Source: Ligustrum vulgare (lineage: Eukaryota > Streptophyta > Magnoliopsida > Lamiales > Oleaceae). Taken from it: a stretch of DNA of 64,000 bases. The DNA is taken from the NCBI GenBank assembly GCA_963555705.1, contig OY743190.1, forward strand, positions 10,949,501 through 11,013,500, in the 5' to 3' direction. Positions 35,235-45,880 of this stretch are shown one piece after another (positions within the stretch are counted from its first letter, which is position 1; every line of letters starts with the position of its first letter). The notes below the pieces were generated by a model. That model worked only from the letters and a program-made list of their open reading frames with translations, ran no database searches and was not told the DNA's origin. A program made the position numbers and the translations under genes.

Positions 35235-35855
35235 TGTTGGGAATTTCAACACGTCGATTCCCACTTTACTTTTCCCACAGGATCTTTCGATGTTCAAAAT
35301 AAAATAAGCAAACAAGAAAATAAATACGAACACAGAAATTTACGTGGTTCAGCAAAATGCCTACGTCCACGGACCCTCGCCAAAGCTTTTCACTATATAT
35401 TAAATTGTTACAAATATATAGACTTTCACTCACCAACCCAATCCTACAGACCACAGAGAAAATACAACAAACGAGCTTTACCACATATAATTTCTACCAT
35501 TTGACTTACACTACAAAGAGTTACAAGAAACTTCACAATATGCTAGGCTCACAATTTTCTCTCTTTGATCACTGACTCACAATATTTGGCACTCTCCAAT
35601 TGTGCTTGTGGTGCACTTCTCTTCAACAATAAGATCTCTATTTATAGGCAAAGATTAGGGACGGATTGGGAATAACAAATTCTTTCACCAACCAATCTTA
35701 CCAACTTATCTCACCTAACTCTTCACCAACCATTCTTACCTAATTAATTAGTCTTCATGTTGAATTGTTGGTTCAATACCTAACAAGTTCTTCACCAACC
35801 ATTCTTACCTAATTAATTAGTCTTCATTGTTGAATTTTGGGTCAAATACCCAACA
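35235..35855 (-). repeat. 3' LTR (minus orientation) of the gag-only element
   Basis: 621 bp with TG...CA ends. It contains an internal repeated block (TTCTTACCTAATTAATTAGT) at about 35730 and 35805. The stretch at 35333-35383 matches the U5-like motif GTGGACGTAG...GAACCACGTAAAT also found in the complete copia LTR at 50.16 kb. Confidence 0.93.
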
Positions 35856-35867
35856 ATCTCCACCTTG
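35856..35867 (-). other. Polypurine tract of the gag-only element
   Basis: On the minus strand AAGGTGGAGATT lies directly before the 3' LTR. This is the usual plus-strand primer for copia elements. Confidence 0.85.
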
Positions 35868-36217
35868 ACACAAAATTCCTCCAAGCCAAAACATTCAAAT
35901 TCAACCATTGGGTAACAGGCAAGCATTTTTCAACTTTAACAGATCTCATACTCCACCATATGAGTATAACCACTCATAATTATCAACGAACTCCGAGAAT
36001 TTCATCGGCACATGTCGAAACAAAATTGCTGAAATTTATGGTGCAACTCCCATGTTTGGTTCTCCTTGGAAGTTCATCAGCCATCGACATAAATAAAAAC
36101 CACATACCTTGCATCTAAACCAAACCAATGCTGTATGCGAACACAGTACCCGTGCCAGTAAGAACACATCCTCTATCATGGAAACTGGCATCATGCCATG
36201 AGGATGTCCCATCTTAC

Positions 36218-36997
36218 TCAGAGTACATCATCACCACCCTCCACCAGGAGAGTCGCATTGTCTTTCGAGCAGTTCGCCGAGTCCGCTCCACCTTTTGGAC
36301 AATTTCTTCTCACGTGCCCGGATTGACCACAGTTCCAACATGTCACCTTCTTCTTCATGGAGTTCCCTCTCTTCCACTTTTCAGTAACAAGCAAATTATT
36401 ATTAGATGAATTATCGTCTCCACCTAATCGTCGCTCTTCAGAGATCAACTTACTTGTAACTTCTGCAAAGTCCACCGTTTCCTTCCCGTACATCAAAATC
36501 GGTTTGATGTGCTCAAACATGGATGGAAGAGACCAAATGAGCCTCAACGCTTTATCCTCATCTTCAACTTTGACTCCAATAGATTCCAGTTCAGAAACAA
36601 TCCCATTAAGAACACTAAGATGGTCAGAGATTTTTGTACCTGCGCTCATTCTCAACGAATGAAACTGTTCCTTCAGATACAAGCGATTTGACAAGTTCTT
36701 CGTTTGATACAACTCTTCCAGTTTCTCCCAAAGTTCCTTAGCAGCAGATATCCCATGAATATTTGCAAGAACATTCTTGGCCAAACAAAGTCGTATTGTA
36801 CTAGCAGCTTTCAAATCCAAATCTTCCCAATTTTCATCAGTCTTGCTGGATTCAATTTCTTTGTCAGAACTCTCAGTTGGTTTTCCCTTCAAAGTTTTGT
36901 GCAGACCCGCCTGAATCAAGACATCCTTGACTTGTACTTGCCACAAGCCAAAATTGATTCTCCCGTCAAATTTCTCCACATCGTACTTGACAGACAT
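36218..36997 (-). CDS. Copia-type Gag of the TR-GAG element (259 aa)
   Basis: Structural protein that would form the virus-like particle and bind element RNA. The intact frame starts MSVKYDVEKFDG. A UBN2/gag-polypeptide region covers about residues 10-190 (KELWEKLEELYQTKNLSNRL, YLKEQFHSLRM, LNGIVSELESIGVKVEDEDK). A CCHC zinc knuckle lies at about 220-233 (C-W-N-C, H228, C233). It then stops, with no protease, integrase or reverse transcriptase. The length is near that of the Gag part of Tnt1-like polyproteins. An open frame in a pol-less element suggests the Gag is under selection or very recently copied. Confidence 0.92.
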   Translation of the reverse strand: MSVKYDVEKFDGRINFGLWQVQVKDVLIQAGLHKTLKGKPTESSDKEIESSKTDENWEDLDLKAASTIRLCLAKNVLANIHGISAAKELWEKLEELYQTKNLSNRLYLKEQFHSLRMSAGTKISDHLSVLNGIVSELESIGVKVEDEDKALRLIWSLPSMFEHIKPILMYGKETVDFAEVTSKLISEERRLGGDDNSSNNNLLVTEKWKRGNSMKKKVTCWNCGQSGHVRRNCPKGGADSANCSKDNATLLVEGGDDVL

Positions 36998-37033
36998 ATT
37001 TTCTTTTTCTTCAAATTATTTGAACCACCTGTA

Positions 37034-37045
37034 GCTCTGATACCA
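37034..37045 (-). other. Primer-binding site of the gag-only element
   Basis: On the minus strand TGGTATCAGAGC lies two bases (AG) inside the 5' LTR, complementary to initiator Met-tRNA. Confidence 0.93.
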
Positions 37046-37047
37046 CT

Positions 37048-37668
37048 TGTTGGGAATTTCAACACGTCAATTCCCACTTTACTTTTCCCACAGGATCTTT
37101 CGATGTTCAAAATAAAATAAGCAAACAAGAAAATAAATACGAACACAGAAATTTACGTGGTTCAGCAAAATGCCTACGTCCACGGACCCTCGCCAAAGCT
37201 TTTCACTATATATTAAATTGTTACAAATATATAGACTTTCACTCACCAACCCAATCCTACAGACCACAGAGAAAATACAACAAACGAGCTTTACCACATA
37301 TAATTTCTACCCTTTGACTTACACTACAAAGAGTTACAAGAAATTTCACAATATGCTAGGCTCACAATTTTCTCTCTTTGATCACTGACTCACAATATTT
37401 GGCACTCTCCAATTGTGCTTGTGGTGCACTTCTCTTCAACAATAAGATCTCTATTTATAGGCAAAGATTAGGGACGGATTGGGAATAACAAATTCTTTCA
37501 CCAACCAATCTTACCAACTTATCTCACCTAACTCTTCACCAACCATTCTTACCTAATTAATTAGTCTTCATGTTGAATTGTTGGTTCAATACCTAACAAG
37601 TTCTTCACCAACCATTCTTACCTAATTAATTAGTCTTCATTGTTGAATTTTGGGTCAAATACCCAACA
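37048..37668 (-). repeat. 5' LTR (minus orientation) of the gag-only element
   Basis: The same 621 bp as the other LTR with three differences seen by eye. It includes the probable promoter and the U5-like motif at 37146-37196. Confidence 0.93.
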
Positions 37669-37673
37669 AAGTA

Positions 37674-38390
37674 GACTGATCTTCAAGAATCTGCAAACTT
37701 GTTCAGCATCAAAATCTCCATTCAATGATGTGTCTGACTATCCGTGTTACCAGCTCCCCCTTCTTGTAGAGTTGCCATGTCTGCAGTAAAGTTTTAACAG
37801 AAATTTAATGTAACCCTCAACAAAAACTAGAATACAAGTTTACTGGTCATGAAATTGCAGCTTGTTTCTAGCACAACCACAAAAGTGCATCTAACTCAAC
37901 AATGTGAACTCAAATTACGACTTTGATTCGCGTTCATATGTTTTTTTTTTTTTTTTTGGAGTGTACCATCGTTGAGCTCAGGTAAATGCCTTGTTGCAGA
38001 ATCCAATTTTCTACCACATATATAAAAAAGACAAGCAAGTCATAACTGTAGGATCTACCACTGGTTCTCTCTGCTAAAACGACACACGCAACGCTTCAAC
38101 GGAAAAGAATGCCCGGCCTACCAAATCAGATCAAACGGATGATGTTTAATTGCATGGAAGTGATGGAACATCAATTTTTTGGAGGCATGACTGATTTTCA
38201 GGTGACAGAAACTAACATTGAAAGATCATTCTTGGAAGGAAAAAGTAATGCCAGCTACAACATACAAGGGGTTTCATTTAACTTAAGTCTTTAACAGTTT
38301 TTTTTTATTGGGTATGGCTTTGACCGTTCCTCAGCCCATCACTAGTTAACCATAGACATATTTTACTTAATAGGCGTATAATCGATATAC
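37674..38390. other. Non-coding spacer
   Basis: A poly(T) run of about 19 at 37939-37957. A 61-residue open frame at 38109-38294 (MPGLPNQIKRMMFNCMEVME) has no family I recognise and is probably chance. No other feature seen. Confidence 0.4.
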
Positions 38391-38464
38391 CAATTGAACG
38401 GGGATTGAACCGCTGCACATGGTGGATTCACAATCCACTACTAATCATTTGGCTACATCCGTCC
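38391..38464 (-). pseudogene. Plastid-type tRNA-His(GUG) relic
   Basis: The minus strand reads GACGGATGTAGCCAAATGAT, then AGTGGATTGTGAATCCACCA, then TTCAATCCCCGTTCAATTGG. The anticodon arm and its GTG anticodon are exactly those of plant chloroplast trnH. The D arm and T arm are recognisable. The acceptor stem no longer pairs and there are small indels, so it is not functional. It probably came from organelle DNA (plastid, or mitochondrial DNA of plastid origin) inserted in the nucleus. I do not see plastid sequence in its flanks. Confidence 0.75.
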
Positions 38465-38619
38465 CTCTGAGATTTTTTATTATTTTATGACAAAAGGTTG
38501 AATTTCGATAATTTCATTTAATTTAGTCTAATAGTTTTGATTCCTATATGCTTCGTTTAGTCAACTAGGCTTGTGTAACCGTGTTCCACCTTGCTCTATA
38601 AAATCATTTCATCAGATCC

Positions 38620-38664
<45 letters not shown>
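38620..38664. repeat. (TAA)n microsatellite
   Basis: Fifteen uninterrupted trinucleotide repeats. Confidence 0.95.
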
Positions 38665-38870
38665 GCCTAGAATCATATAATAATCTTCATAACATCGACA
38701 AATTAAGCAATTATTATACAATGAACAACAACCATGAATGAGAAGAATATATATATACATATATGATGCTAACTGTGAGCACGTATCCTCCCCTATTGGC
38801 CCCGCTTGATATCCAATGCACACCCGCAAAGTGGCGGGCGGACATTTTATGGTGCCCCCATAAAAGGATT

Positions 38871-39225
38871 TGTAATGATCCAGGTTGCCTTATAGATCAA
38901 CGATTGTCTCTACCGTACTAACATGGTCTTTTTGTCATGTTTTGTCCTCAATTGCATGCTCTTTGAGAAAATTTTCCAGTTGGTCACCCATCATAGAATT
39001 GGTTCAAGATAAACACGTTTAACTGTGGAGTTTGTAACGATGGATTTTCGAAAAAGAAAGTGGACCTTGTTGGTATGAGTAGTACATATCAAATCTTTTA
39101 AACTTTCCTGACCTGTGTGTTACAACGCCCCCCGTTAGACTTGCGACGTTCTTGTCGCACTTAAACCATTTGAGTTGTCTACCTCGTCCTACACTACCTA
39201 TTCTCTCTATTCTTGCTTTGTTCAA
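38871..39225 (-). mobile_element. Cassandra TRIM: 3' LTR with adjoining internal piece
   Basis: On the minus strand the LTR (39124-38871, 254 bp) starts TGTAACACACAGGTCAGG and ends GGCAACCTGGATCATTACA. Just upstream is TCTAACGGGGGGCGT, a purine tract of the Cassandra type, and about 80 bases of internal sequence. The LTR holds a 5S rRNA-like block, the hallmark of Cassandra elements, whose LTR promoters are RNA polymerase III type. The 5' LTR and primer site are not seen at higher coordinates, so this is a truncated copy. No target duplication is evident. Confidence 0.8.
38959..39038 (-). other. 5S rRNA-like sequence inside the Cassandra LTR
   Basis: The minus strand contains AACTCCACAGTTAAACGTG and GATGGGTGACC, corresponding to the 5S pieces AACTCCGCAGTTAAGCGTG and GATGGGTGACC. 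The region between them is diverged, so pol III promoter activity is doubtful in this copy. Confidence 0.8.
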
Positions 39226-39779
39226 CTAAAGGGAGGATCCAACTAAGGCCTGGGCTGTAGCTTGGTCCATTAAAGGTCCAGATGACCAAAAACAGAAAGG
39301 GAAAAGGAAGTAGCTCAGCCCAAACATAAAATAGCTCGGCCCAAATCTTTCCAACCCTGAAGCTTGTTCATTCTGATTTCCCCAACGAGATTCTGCTTGC
39401 AACCTAAATCTTTAACCTATAACCCAATAAAAAAACGTCATTCTCCCAGCAACATTGAAAACTACAAGGCTGAATCGAATTTGATGTTTTGGTACAAATG
39501 TAGTCGAACAGTGCCGAAAGAACACCTCTCCATAGTGTTGTAATGACGTAATCAAAATTGAAATTAAAATTGAATTTGCATATATTATGCAATTGGGTAT
39601 ATGTGATTTTCCCTCCTTTTCTTCCTCTAATTTCTCTTAGTGGAAAGTACACTCATCCCTACATTTAAGTTTCCTAATTCAAAAATCAGATTTAATACAT
39701 TTTTATTCGAAATTCAGGTGATAATTCAATAATTAATATATTATAACTATATCACTAAATGAAAATAAACATTTATCAA

Positions 39780-41115
39780 ATGATTCACCTCAAGCCCTAA
39801 TTCCCCTTCTTTTACACTTTCGTTTAACCTCATTTCTCGTTCTCTCTCTTCAACCCACCAAATCGTTAACCTCTGGTGATAACAGCTTCACTGTGGCGAG
39901 CAACCTCCGACTTCAGTGTCACGGTGATGACAACCATCGACTGCAGTGCCACCGCACTGAGCAATCATTGACAGTGCTTCGCTGTACAGCAGATGGCAGC
40001 AATGGTCAACGAGCAACAATGGCCCGATCTATGACGAGATCTACCTGATGTGCAAATCAGAACGATTTCATGGCTGACAAGGGCTGCTACTACACATATT
40101 TAGTGACGATGCTGCACCACTGCTTCTTTTCTCCGATCTCTTACCTAGCTCGTTTATTGGAAAATTTTTGTTGCTGGAGGTGATGGTGAGGTTATGGTGG
40201 CTGGCGTGTTGGAGTGGTGGTGTTGCTAGGTGTCTTGTGATGGAGGAAATAGAGGGGGTGTTGCAGGTAGTGGCCGCGTGGTGGTGATGCGGGTTTTTTT
40301 TCCCTTTTGTTTGAGTCGTCGTTCGTGGCAGCTATGTTGAGACGGCGGGGGAGACTGCGTTAAGACGGTGAAAATAAATGGCAGTAGGTAGAAGAATCAG
40401 TGTTGAATTGAGAGAGTGGGTAAGTTGCTGGGTTGGGGGTAACTTAATTAAGGTTATTAAAATTTTTAATTATGACTTGGTGGTGGAGGCCGCGATGCCG
40501 GTAGTGGCGGTGGAGTGTGATGTTGAGAGATGTTCTGCAGCTTGTAGTGAAAATGAATGGCCGCAGGTTGAAAAACCTGTGTTGAATTGAGAGAGAGACG
40601 TTGCTGGGTTGGGCCCTGGCGGTGGAGGCAGCGATGCAGCCGGCAGCGACGGGACACCGTGGGAGAGAGATGTTGCTGGGTTTGGACCTGGTGGTTGGTG
40701 GAGGCCGCGATGCCGCCGGCAGTGGCGGGACACCGTGGGAGCGCGGTTTTGAGTGGTGTTTATTTGGAGACATTTGGTAACTGTGATCTAATAATAATTT
40801 GATAAATGTGACTTTAGAAATAGTGGTTCAGACCAGAGATAACAGAGTTGTGACTTGTGACATTAGAAATGGTGGTTGTGATTAGAAATAACGATGGCTG
40901 TGACTTGATCTTGAATAATTGTGACTTAAAAAAAAATAGTAAGGTTGTGAAACTTGTGACCTAATAATTTAATATGTTGTGATCTAGATAAAATCTCAGA
41001 TTGACTAATTTGACATTTGTGCGACCTAATGATTTATTAATTTGTGACCTTGAAATCATTTGTGAAAATTGTGACCTAAAAGATTTGTATTTGTGACATG
41101 ACATTATGCAATGTT
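39780..41115 (+). repeat. Repeat block A: pyrimidine leader, GGTGG-rich part, GTGAC array
   Basis: In order there is a C/T-rich leader (AGCCCTAATTCCCC, TTCTCGTTCTCTCTCTTC), then a GC-rich part dense in GGTGG and GGCGG. Two imperfect tandem units of about 80-100 bp lie at 40600-40745 (GTTGCTGGGTT to GGGACACCGTGGGAG). Then about a dozen loosely spaced TGTGACCTAATAATTT-like motifs run from 40.79 to 41.11 kb. The same order, reverse-complemented, is seen at 45.88-47.47 kb. No coding function is evident. Confidence 0.5.
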
Positions 41116-42740
41116 GTGACCTTTTATGTATAATTAATAAATTATTTTTAATTATTTAACATAATTAATTAATATTAACTAAAACCTGATTTTTGAATAT
41201 ATATAGGTTTAGTCTTGTTTTTGAAATCTATATTTATAAACCCCTTAATTATGTATTTTTCCCCTTTCTCCAATAAAACCTAGAGAAAGGCCCGAAATCC
41301 AACTAAGAGCCCATATTTCTTAACAATGAGCTCCATTTCGGGATAATTAGAGGGTTTTTGGATTGATAGCCTCCCATGAAACCGTTTCTTGAAATTTATC
41401 CTCTTATAAAATTGATATTGAAAATTTGAACTTCCTAATATTAAAATTGTAGGAATGCCATTTTTCATGAAATAAAAGACTAAAATGGAAAATATATATT
41501 ATTTTATATTTCAGTTACAAAGAAATCAATTGTAAATGCAAAATCCTATCTTATAACAGATTCTGAAATGATCAAAATGATCTGTAATGGCTTAATTCTA
41601 GTAACCATTGCTAATCGACAACCTCAAATGGAAGTGTTAATTCTAATAACTATTGCAAGTACACCGCCTAAAAAGTCGACTATACCATTTTGTATAAACC
41701 TTGTTTCATCCGACAATTAGTTTCGTATTTGTTTTGTGACTCGAATGAATTGAGAAAGCAAAAATGGCAACAAATATGGGAGTCTATTTTCGTCAACTCT
41801 CATCAAATCCGAGTTCTCTAACTCAATGAGTCGTCGAGTTATCTGCACCACAATCTAGCTTAGACAAATTCAGGAGCAAAAGAAGAAAGATCCATCGGTT
41901 TCAAGATCAACAAGAAGACTCAGAATCGAAGTGAAGATATAAAGAAATTCGATTCAAAGATGAGAACAAGGACAATGACGACAGTTACGGAAACATAGTG
42001 ACCGGTAAAATCAACGGCCATCGTGGACTGGAGCCAACGCACTAAGACGATTGGAAAAGCTCTGCTTTTTTAATTGAATTCTCAGAATTTTTTGGCAATA
42101 ATGGCATTTTTATTTATTCTTCAGTTAATTGTCTTTTGAATTTATATATTAGAAGTAATGAAAATGATTGTTACTACAAATTAATGATTTTTTTTGTTTC
42201 TCCAACATTTTGTGTCCATTAGCTTTTATTTGATAGTTATAACACAAGAACTTGACAAGGTAATGACGACGCATTTTACAGACTTGACTTGTGTATTCAT
42301 TTGTTGTGGTTGATGTTTGTCTGTTATGTGAGTTCGTTTTGTAATATTTCATTGCATGCAATACTCGTATAAAAGATCTAATATCACTATGTTTAGGATT
42401 TGTTATTTATTCGATTGGACCTTCAAAAGAGTTCTCTAGATTTTAAAATTTTGTAAAATAAATTACTGGATTGTGCATATGAGAAGTTGTGATATGAATC
42501 TTTTTGTTTCTGTTATTTGTCTATTTTGGTACTTAATCATTTTGGTGGGACATGAGATGGGCTTATAGCAAGAGGACTGGGGATGGGGGTTATGCAGAAG
42601 CAAATCAGCAATATGTAGTTGATACTAGATTCTCACAATTATGGTAATCAATTTGTGGCGAGATAGTATCAAGAAACAAGAAGTTAGAACCTTGTGTATT
42701 TTAATGTCCACCCCTAAATACACATTCTGGGAGTTTCACT
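41116..42740. other. AT-rich non-coding stretch
   Basis: I see no gene, repeat family or RNA here. Confidence 0.4.
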
Positions 42741-42774
42741 GACCAATGATATTTGCAGGATATATGAGTCATAC

Positions 42775-43160
42775 ATGAGCTTGCTCTCAACATTCTACCC
42801 TTTAACAAATGAAAATCGAAAGATCCTTAATAAGAGCCTATGTTCTACAATCCTTTCTGGAGTCGGATGTACAATTTGGAATCCCCGTTGCGCCACCATT
42901 TCCAGTCCACAACCACCCTCTGCCTCATATAGGAGTCCTTATTCACACGGCAAGAGAGTTTATCTTACCACCATATGATTTTTGTGGCACAGATCGAAAG
43001 TTTAAGCAATGAACTTGGCAAAATGTTGAGTTGTAACCTTACCACTTCAGGGAAAAATCAAGAACAAGAAGTCCCACTTGATAACAGAGCAATTTTCTTG
43101 ACATTTTCCAAGGGTTACCTTATATCAGAAGATGAAGTTAGAAACTTTTTCACAAGGTAA
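42775..43160 (+). pseudogene. Plant gene remnant with an RRM-like segment
   Basis: The first piece (42809-43012) reads ESDVQFGIPVAPPFPVHNHP, then LPHIGVLIHTAREFILPPYD. After a frame change, the second (42975-43160) reads PLDNRAIFLTFSKGYLISED, then EVRNFFTR, ending at a possible donor (ACAAG|GTAAAATCC). The IFLTFSKGYxxSExEVRxFF segment resembles the first strand and helix of RNA-recognition-motif-like domains in plant proteins. No following exon is found downstream. It is probably a captured or degraded gene fragment; the family assignment is weak. Confidence 0.35.
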
Positions 43161-43424
43161 AATCCATATACTCACAAAATCATTTTATTTAGTCAAGCTG
43201 CTATTGTCTCATATGCACACACAGACACCATTCTCTAGCAAAATACTGAGATGGTAATGGGACCGATCAACATGCAGAAAAAGTATGGACAGACTTGTAT
43301 GTAAAGTTTCATTTATTGCAACACAAGTCATGTAGGTCTTTCACCATGATTGGATTCAACAAGGAGCCATGATAAAGGAACGGACAATATATTAGCTACT
43401 TCTCAAAGTCTAAAAAGTCATGGC

Positions 43425-43858
43425 TTCAATTAGGTATGAGATGTTATCAACATTAAAATATAAGCATCGTGTAACTCAAGAAGGGGCTTGCATCCATACG
43501 CCTTCCGGAACGGCTCGTTGTACTGAATTATATTAGGGAATGGAATTTTTGATGAGAAATTTCTCCAAAAATTGCCTACTTCATTCCCTGATTTTCTTGT
43601 TCACGACAAGCCTCTGGTTTTTCTTAGATGCCTTGTATAAGGGAACTGCTACATGGAGGGAAGAGAAACTACCCAATCAAGCTCGGTGGCAGTTTCAAGT
43701 TCTATGTACAGATCTGAATTCAATTTTCTAAAGAATGCTTGGCAGAGCACATCTCCTCAATTGAATATGAGATGTCTGTAACTCCAAAATACCATGCCCA
43801 ATTATAAGCATCATTTAATTCAAAAGGGCTTGCATCCATGCACCTTTCGAAATGGGGA
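43425..43858. repeat. Diverged direct repeat, spacing about 335 bp
   Basis: TATGAGATGT...TATAAGCATCGTGTAACTCA followed by GGGGCTTGCATCCATACGCC at 43433-43510 recurs in diverged form at 43768-43858 (TATAAGCATCATTTAATTCA, GGGCTTGCATCCATGCACC). It is an old local duplication in non-coding DNA. Confidence 0.65.
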
Positions 43859-44215
43859 CCAAGCTAGAGATTGAAGTTGGATTGAATCTCTTAAAGCGCT
43901 GGACTTAGACGTTTGATGCCAGGTGCAGAAATCAAGTTGCAAGAGCAAGACGAACCCCAAAAATATAGACTTCTGAAATTATTTGAAGCATCTATTGATC
44001 TACTATTCTCAAGTACTTGATGCTGAACATTGTGTCTCTCCTGTCCATTAATCCATACACTCGGCTATTTCAAACTGTAAAAGTAATGTACAATTAATGA
44101 AACAGAAAGAAGTGTTCTGATCAAACAATAAATTACTAAATTTTTGTCCTAGTACTGAGCATCATCAGTGGTACATACTACCATCTCAACAATAAAAGAA
44201 GTAAAATCTTTACAG

Positions 44216-45080
44216 AAACTAAGCCCCTGTTCTCTTTGCTGTTTTGAGGTCGTTTTCTGTTTTTATTTTCTAAAACGCTAAAAACGCGTTCTTTTTACCA
44301 TTTTCGAAAACGCATTTTGGAAAAAAAAAAAAATTTGTACAAAAAATGCAAAACGCCCAAAACCTAGTTTTGAGCGTTTTGTGTGTATTTCGACAAAAAA
44401 TGTCCAAAACGCGGAAAACGCGTTTTGGGATTTTTTTTTTTTTTTTTATCTTAACTTAGAATTAAGCTTAATATAAAGTTTTTATTTTATTATTTTTTTA
44501 TTACTTTTTTTAGAATTATCCTAACTTGAAATTAAGCTTAAATATTTTTTTTTTTTTTTTGTAGAATTATCCTAACTTAGAACTAAGTTTAAATAAAGTT
44601 TTATTGAATTCAATATCAACATTACAAAAAAAAATTAAGTGAGAATTCTTGTTATTATATTTCAAAAAATGCACTGATAAATGGACTTAGGTGGTTTTGA
44701 AAGAACTTGCATTTTCTGAATTTTAATAGAAGTACAGTTTTTTCAAATCCCGAACCTGATCAAGCTGTGTTAATATAGACTCTTAATGCTCACATTAGTG
44801 TGTTGCATGTAACCATGTTTTCAGTGTATTGTGAAAGGAAATTTGAGTTTGAATTAGTAGTATTCTGCAAGCAAATTAATTAAAAATTGTTGAAGTAGTA
44901 TTCTGCAAAATTTCAAACAGAACGTGTTTTCCAGCTTTTCATTTTCAAAAACAGTTTTCAGAAATGACAAACCAAACGCATTTTCAGCAAATTTGAAAAC
45001 AAAAATGAAAACATGAAACACAAAACATTTTCGAAAATGAAAATACAAAATAAAATATAAACAGAACGCCACCTAACATT
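44216..45080. repeat. MITE-like element rich in AAAACGC motifs
   Basis: The left part reads CCCTGTTCTCTTTGCTGTTT, and the reverse complement of the right end reads GGTGGCGTTCTGTTTATATT. Many TTTTCGAAAACGCATTTT-like palindromic motifs occur at 44265-44430, and related ones at 44930-45060. The overall structure suits a small non-autonomous DNA transposon. I could not define a target duplication. Confidence 0.45.
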
Positions 45081-45880
45081 TCATAATTTGTTGTTGAAGA
45101 TCAAATAATCCAGCATTGTCAAGTCCCGTTGTTCTACTCGTACCATCATTCGACCTGCTTTCTAGTGGAGGCATCAATTGCCAAATACAAGATTAACCCT
45201 ATTTTCTCGTGGAGGCATCAATTAAAATAATGAAATCATGAAAGATTGTTTCTCCATTAATTTTGAGTTAAATCGGGAAATCCCCATTAATCTGTTTGAA
45301 TGAAATAGGGAAGGTTGTTGGCGTGATTTTCTGATAAAATTTAGTTAATGTTGGTAAAAAAATAAAAAAAATAATAATAATTTTGAAATAGGTGATAAAT
45401 AGCTGAAATGTTATTATGAAAAGAACTATAATCGAATTAAAATTCTTTAGGGGGCATAAATCAAAATGATGGGAATTAAGGTGGTGTCAGGCCTAAATTC
45501 CTCATAATTAGAAGGAAAAGTACATAACCACAAACATAAAAATATTACTTTTTAAAATTATCAAACTTAAGATTATTATTATTATTATTATTATTATTTA
45601 TTTTTTTATTTTTTAAATCAGGTGTTAGCATGTGTTCGGGTAAATAGAATAATTTGGTTTACAAACATGTTTATAAATTACACAATTTCTCAAATCACTT
45701 TTTAATCATACATATTTTCTCTCTCCAATTTTCAACCACTACTTTTTACCTCAAACCAGTAAATAAACCAATTTATAAACCAAACAGTGTTACCAACAGA
45801 GCATAATTATAAATAAATATAATATTATATAAAAATAACTATCTATTATATTAGCAATATAATTTTATCCAAACACCACC
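45081..45880. repeat. AT-rich spacer with (ATT)n and a MITE copy
   Basis: An (ATT)n microsatellite lies at about 45573-45600. At about 45650-45795 is a copy of the TTTATAAAC family (TTTGGTTTACAAACATGTTT to AATTTATAAACCAAACAGTG, inverted ends). Nothing else recognised. Confidence 0.6.

Larger units (their letters stand above)
35235..37668 (-). mobile_element. Gag-only LTR retrotransposon (TR-GAG type), 2434 bp
   Basis: Two 621-bp LTRs (35235-35855 and 37048-37668) are flanked by the duplication AAGTA (35230-35234, 37669-37673). On the minus strand the LTR reads TGTTGGGTATTTG to GAAATTCCCAACA. The Met-tRNA primer site follows the 5' LTR and a purine tract AAGGTGGAGATT precedes the 3' LTR. The 1.19-kb interior encodes one intact copia-type Gag and nothing else. 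The LTRs differ at three positions by eye (about 35256, 35487 and 35531), so the insertion is young. It must use enzymes from another copia element. Confidence 0.95.

Noticed and set aside
38596..38829. 77-residue minus-strand frame with a poly-tyrosine tract
   Set aside because: The tyrosines are simply the (TAA)n microsatellite read in reverse.
40378..40802. Several overlapping open frames on both strands near 40.4-40.8 kb
   Set aside because: They arise from GC-rich tandem repeats lacking stops. No frame has a recognisable domain and all frames compete equally.
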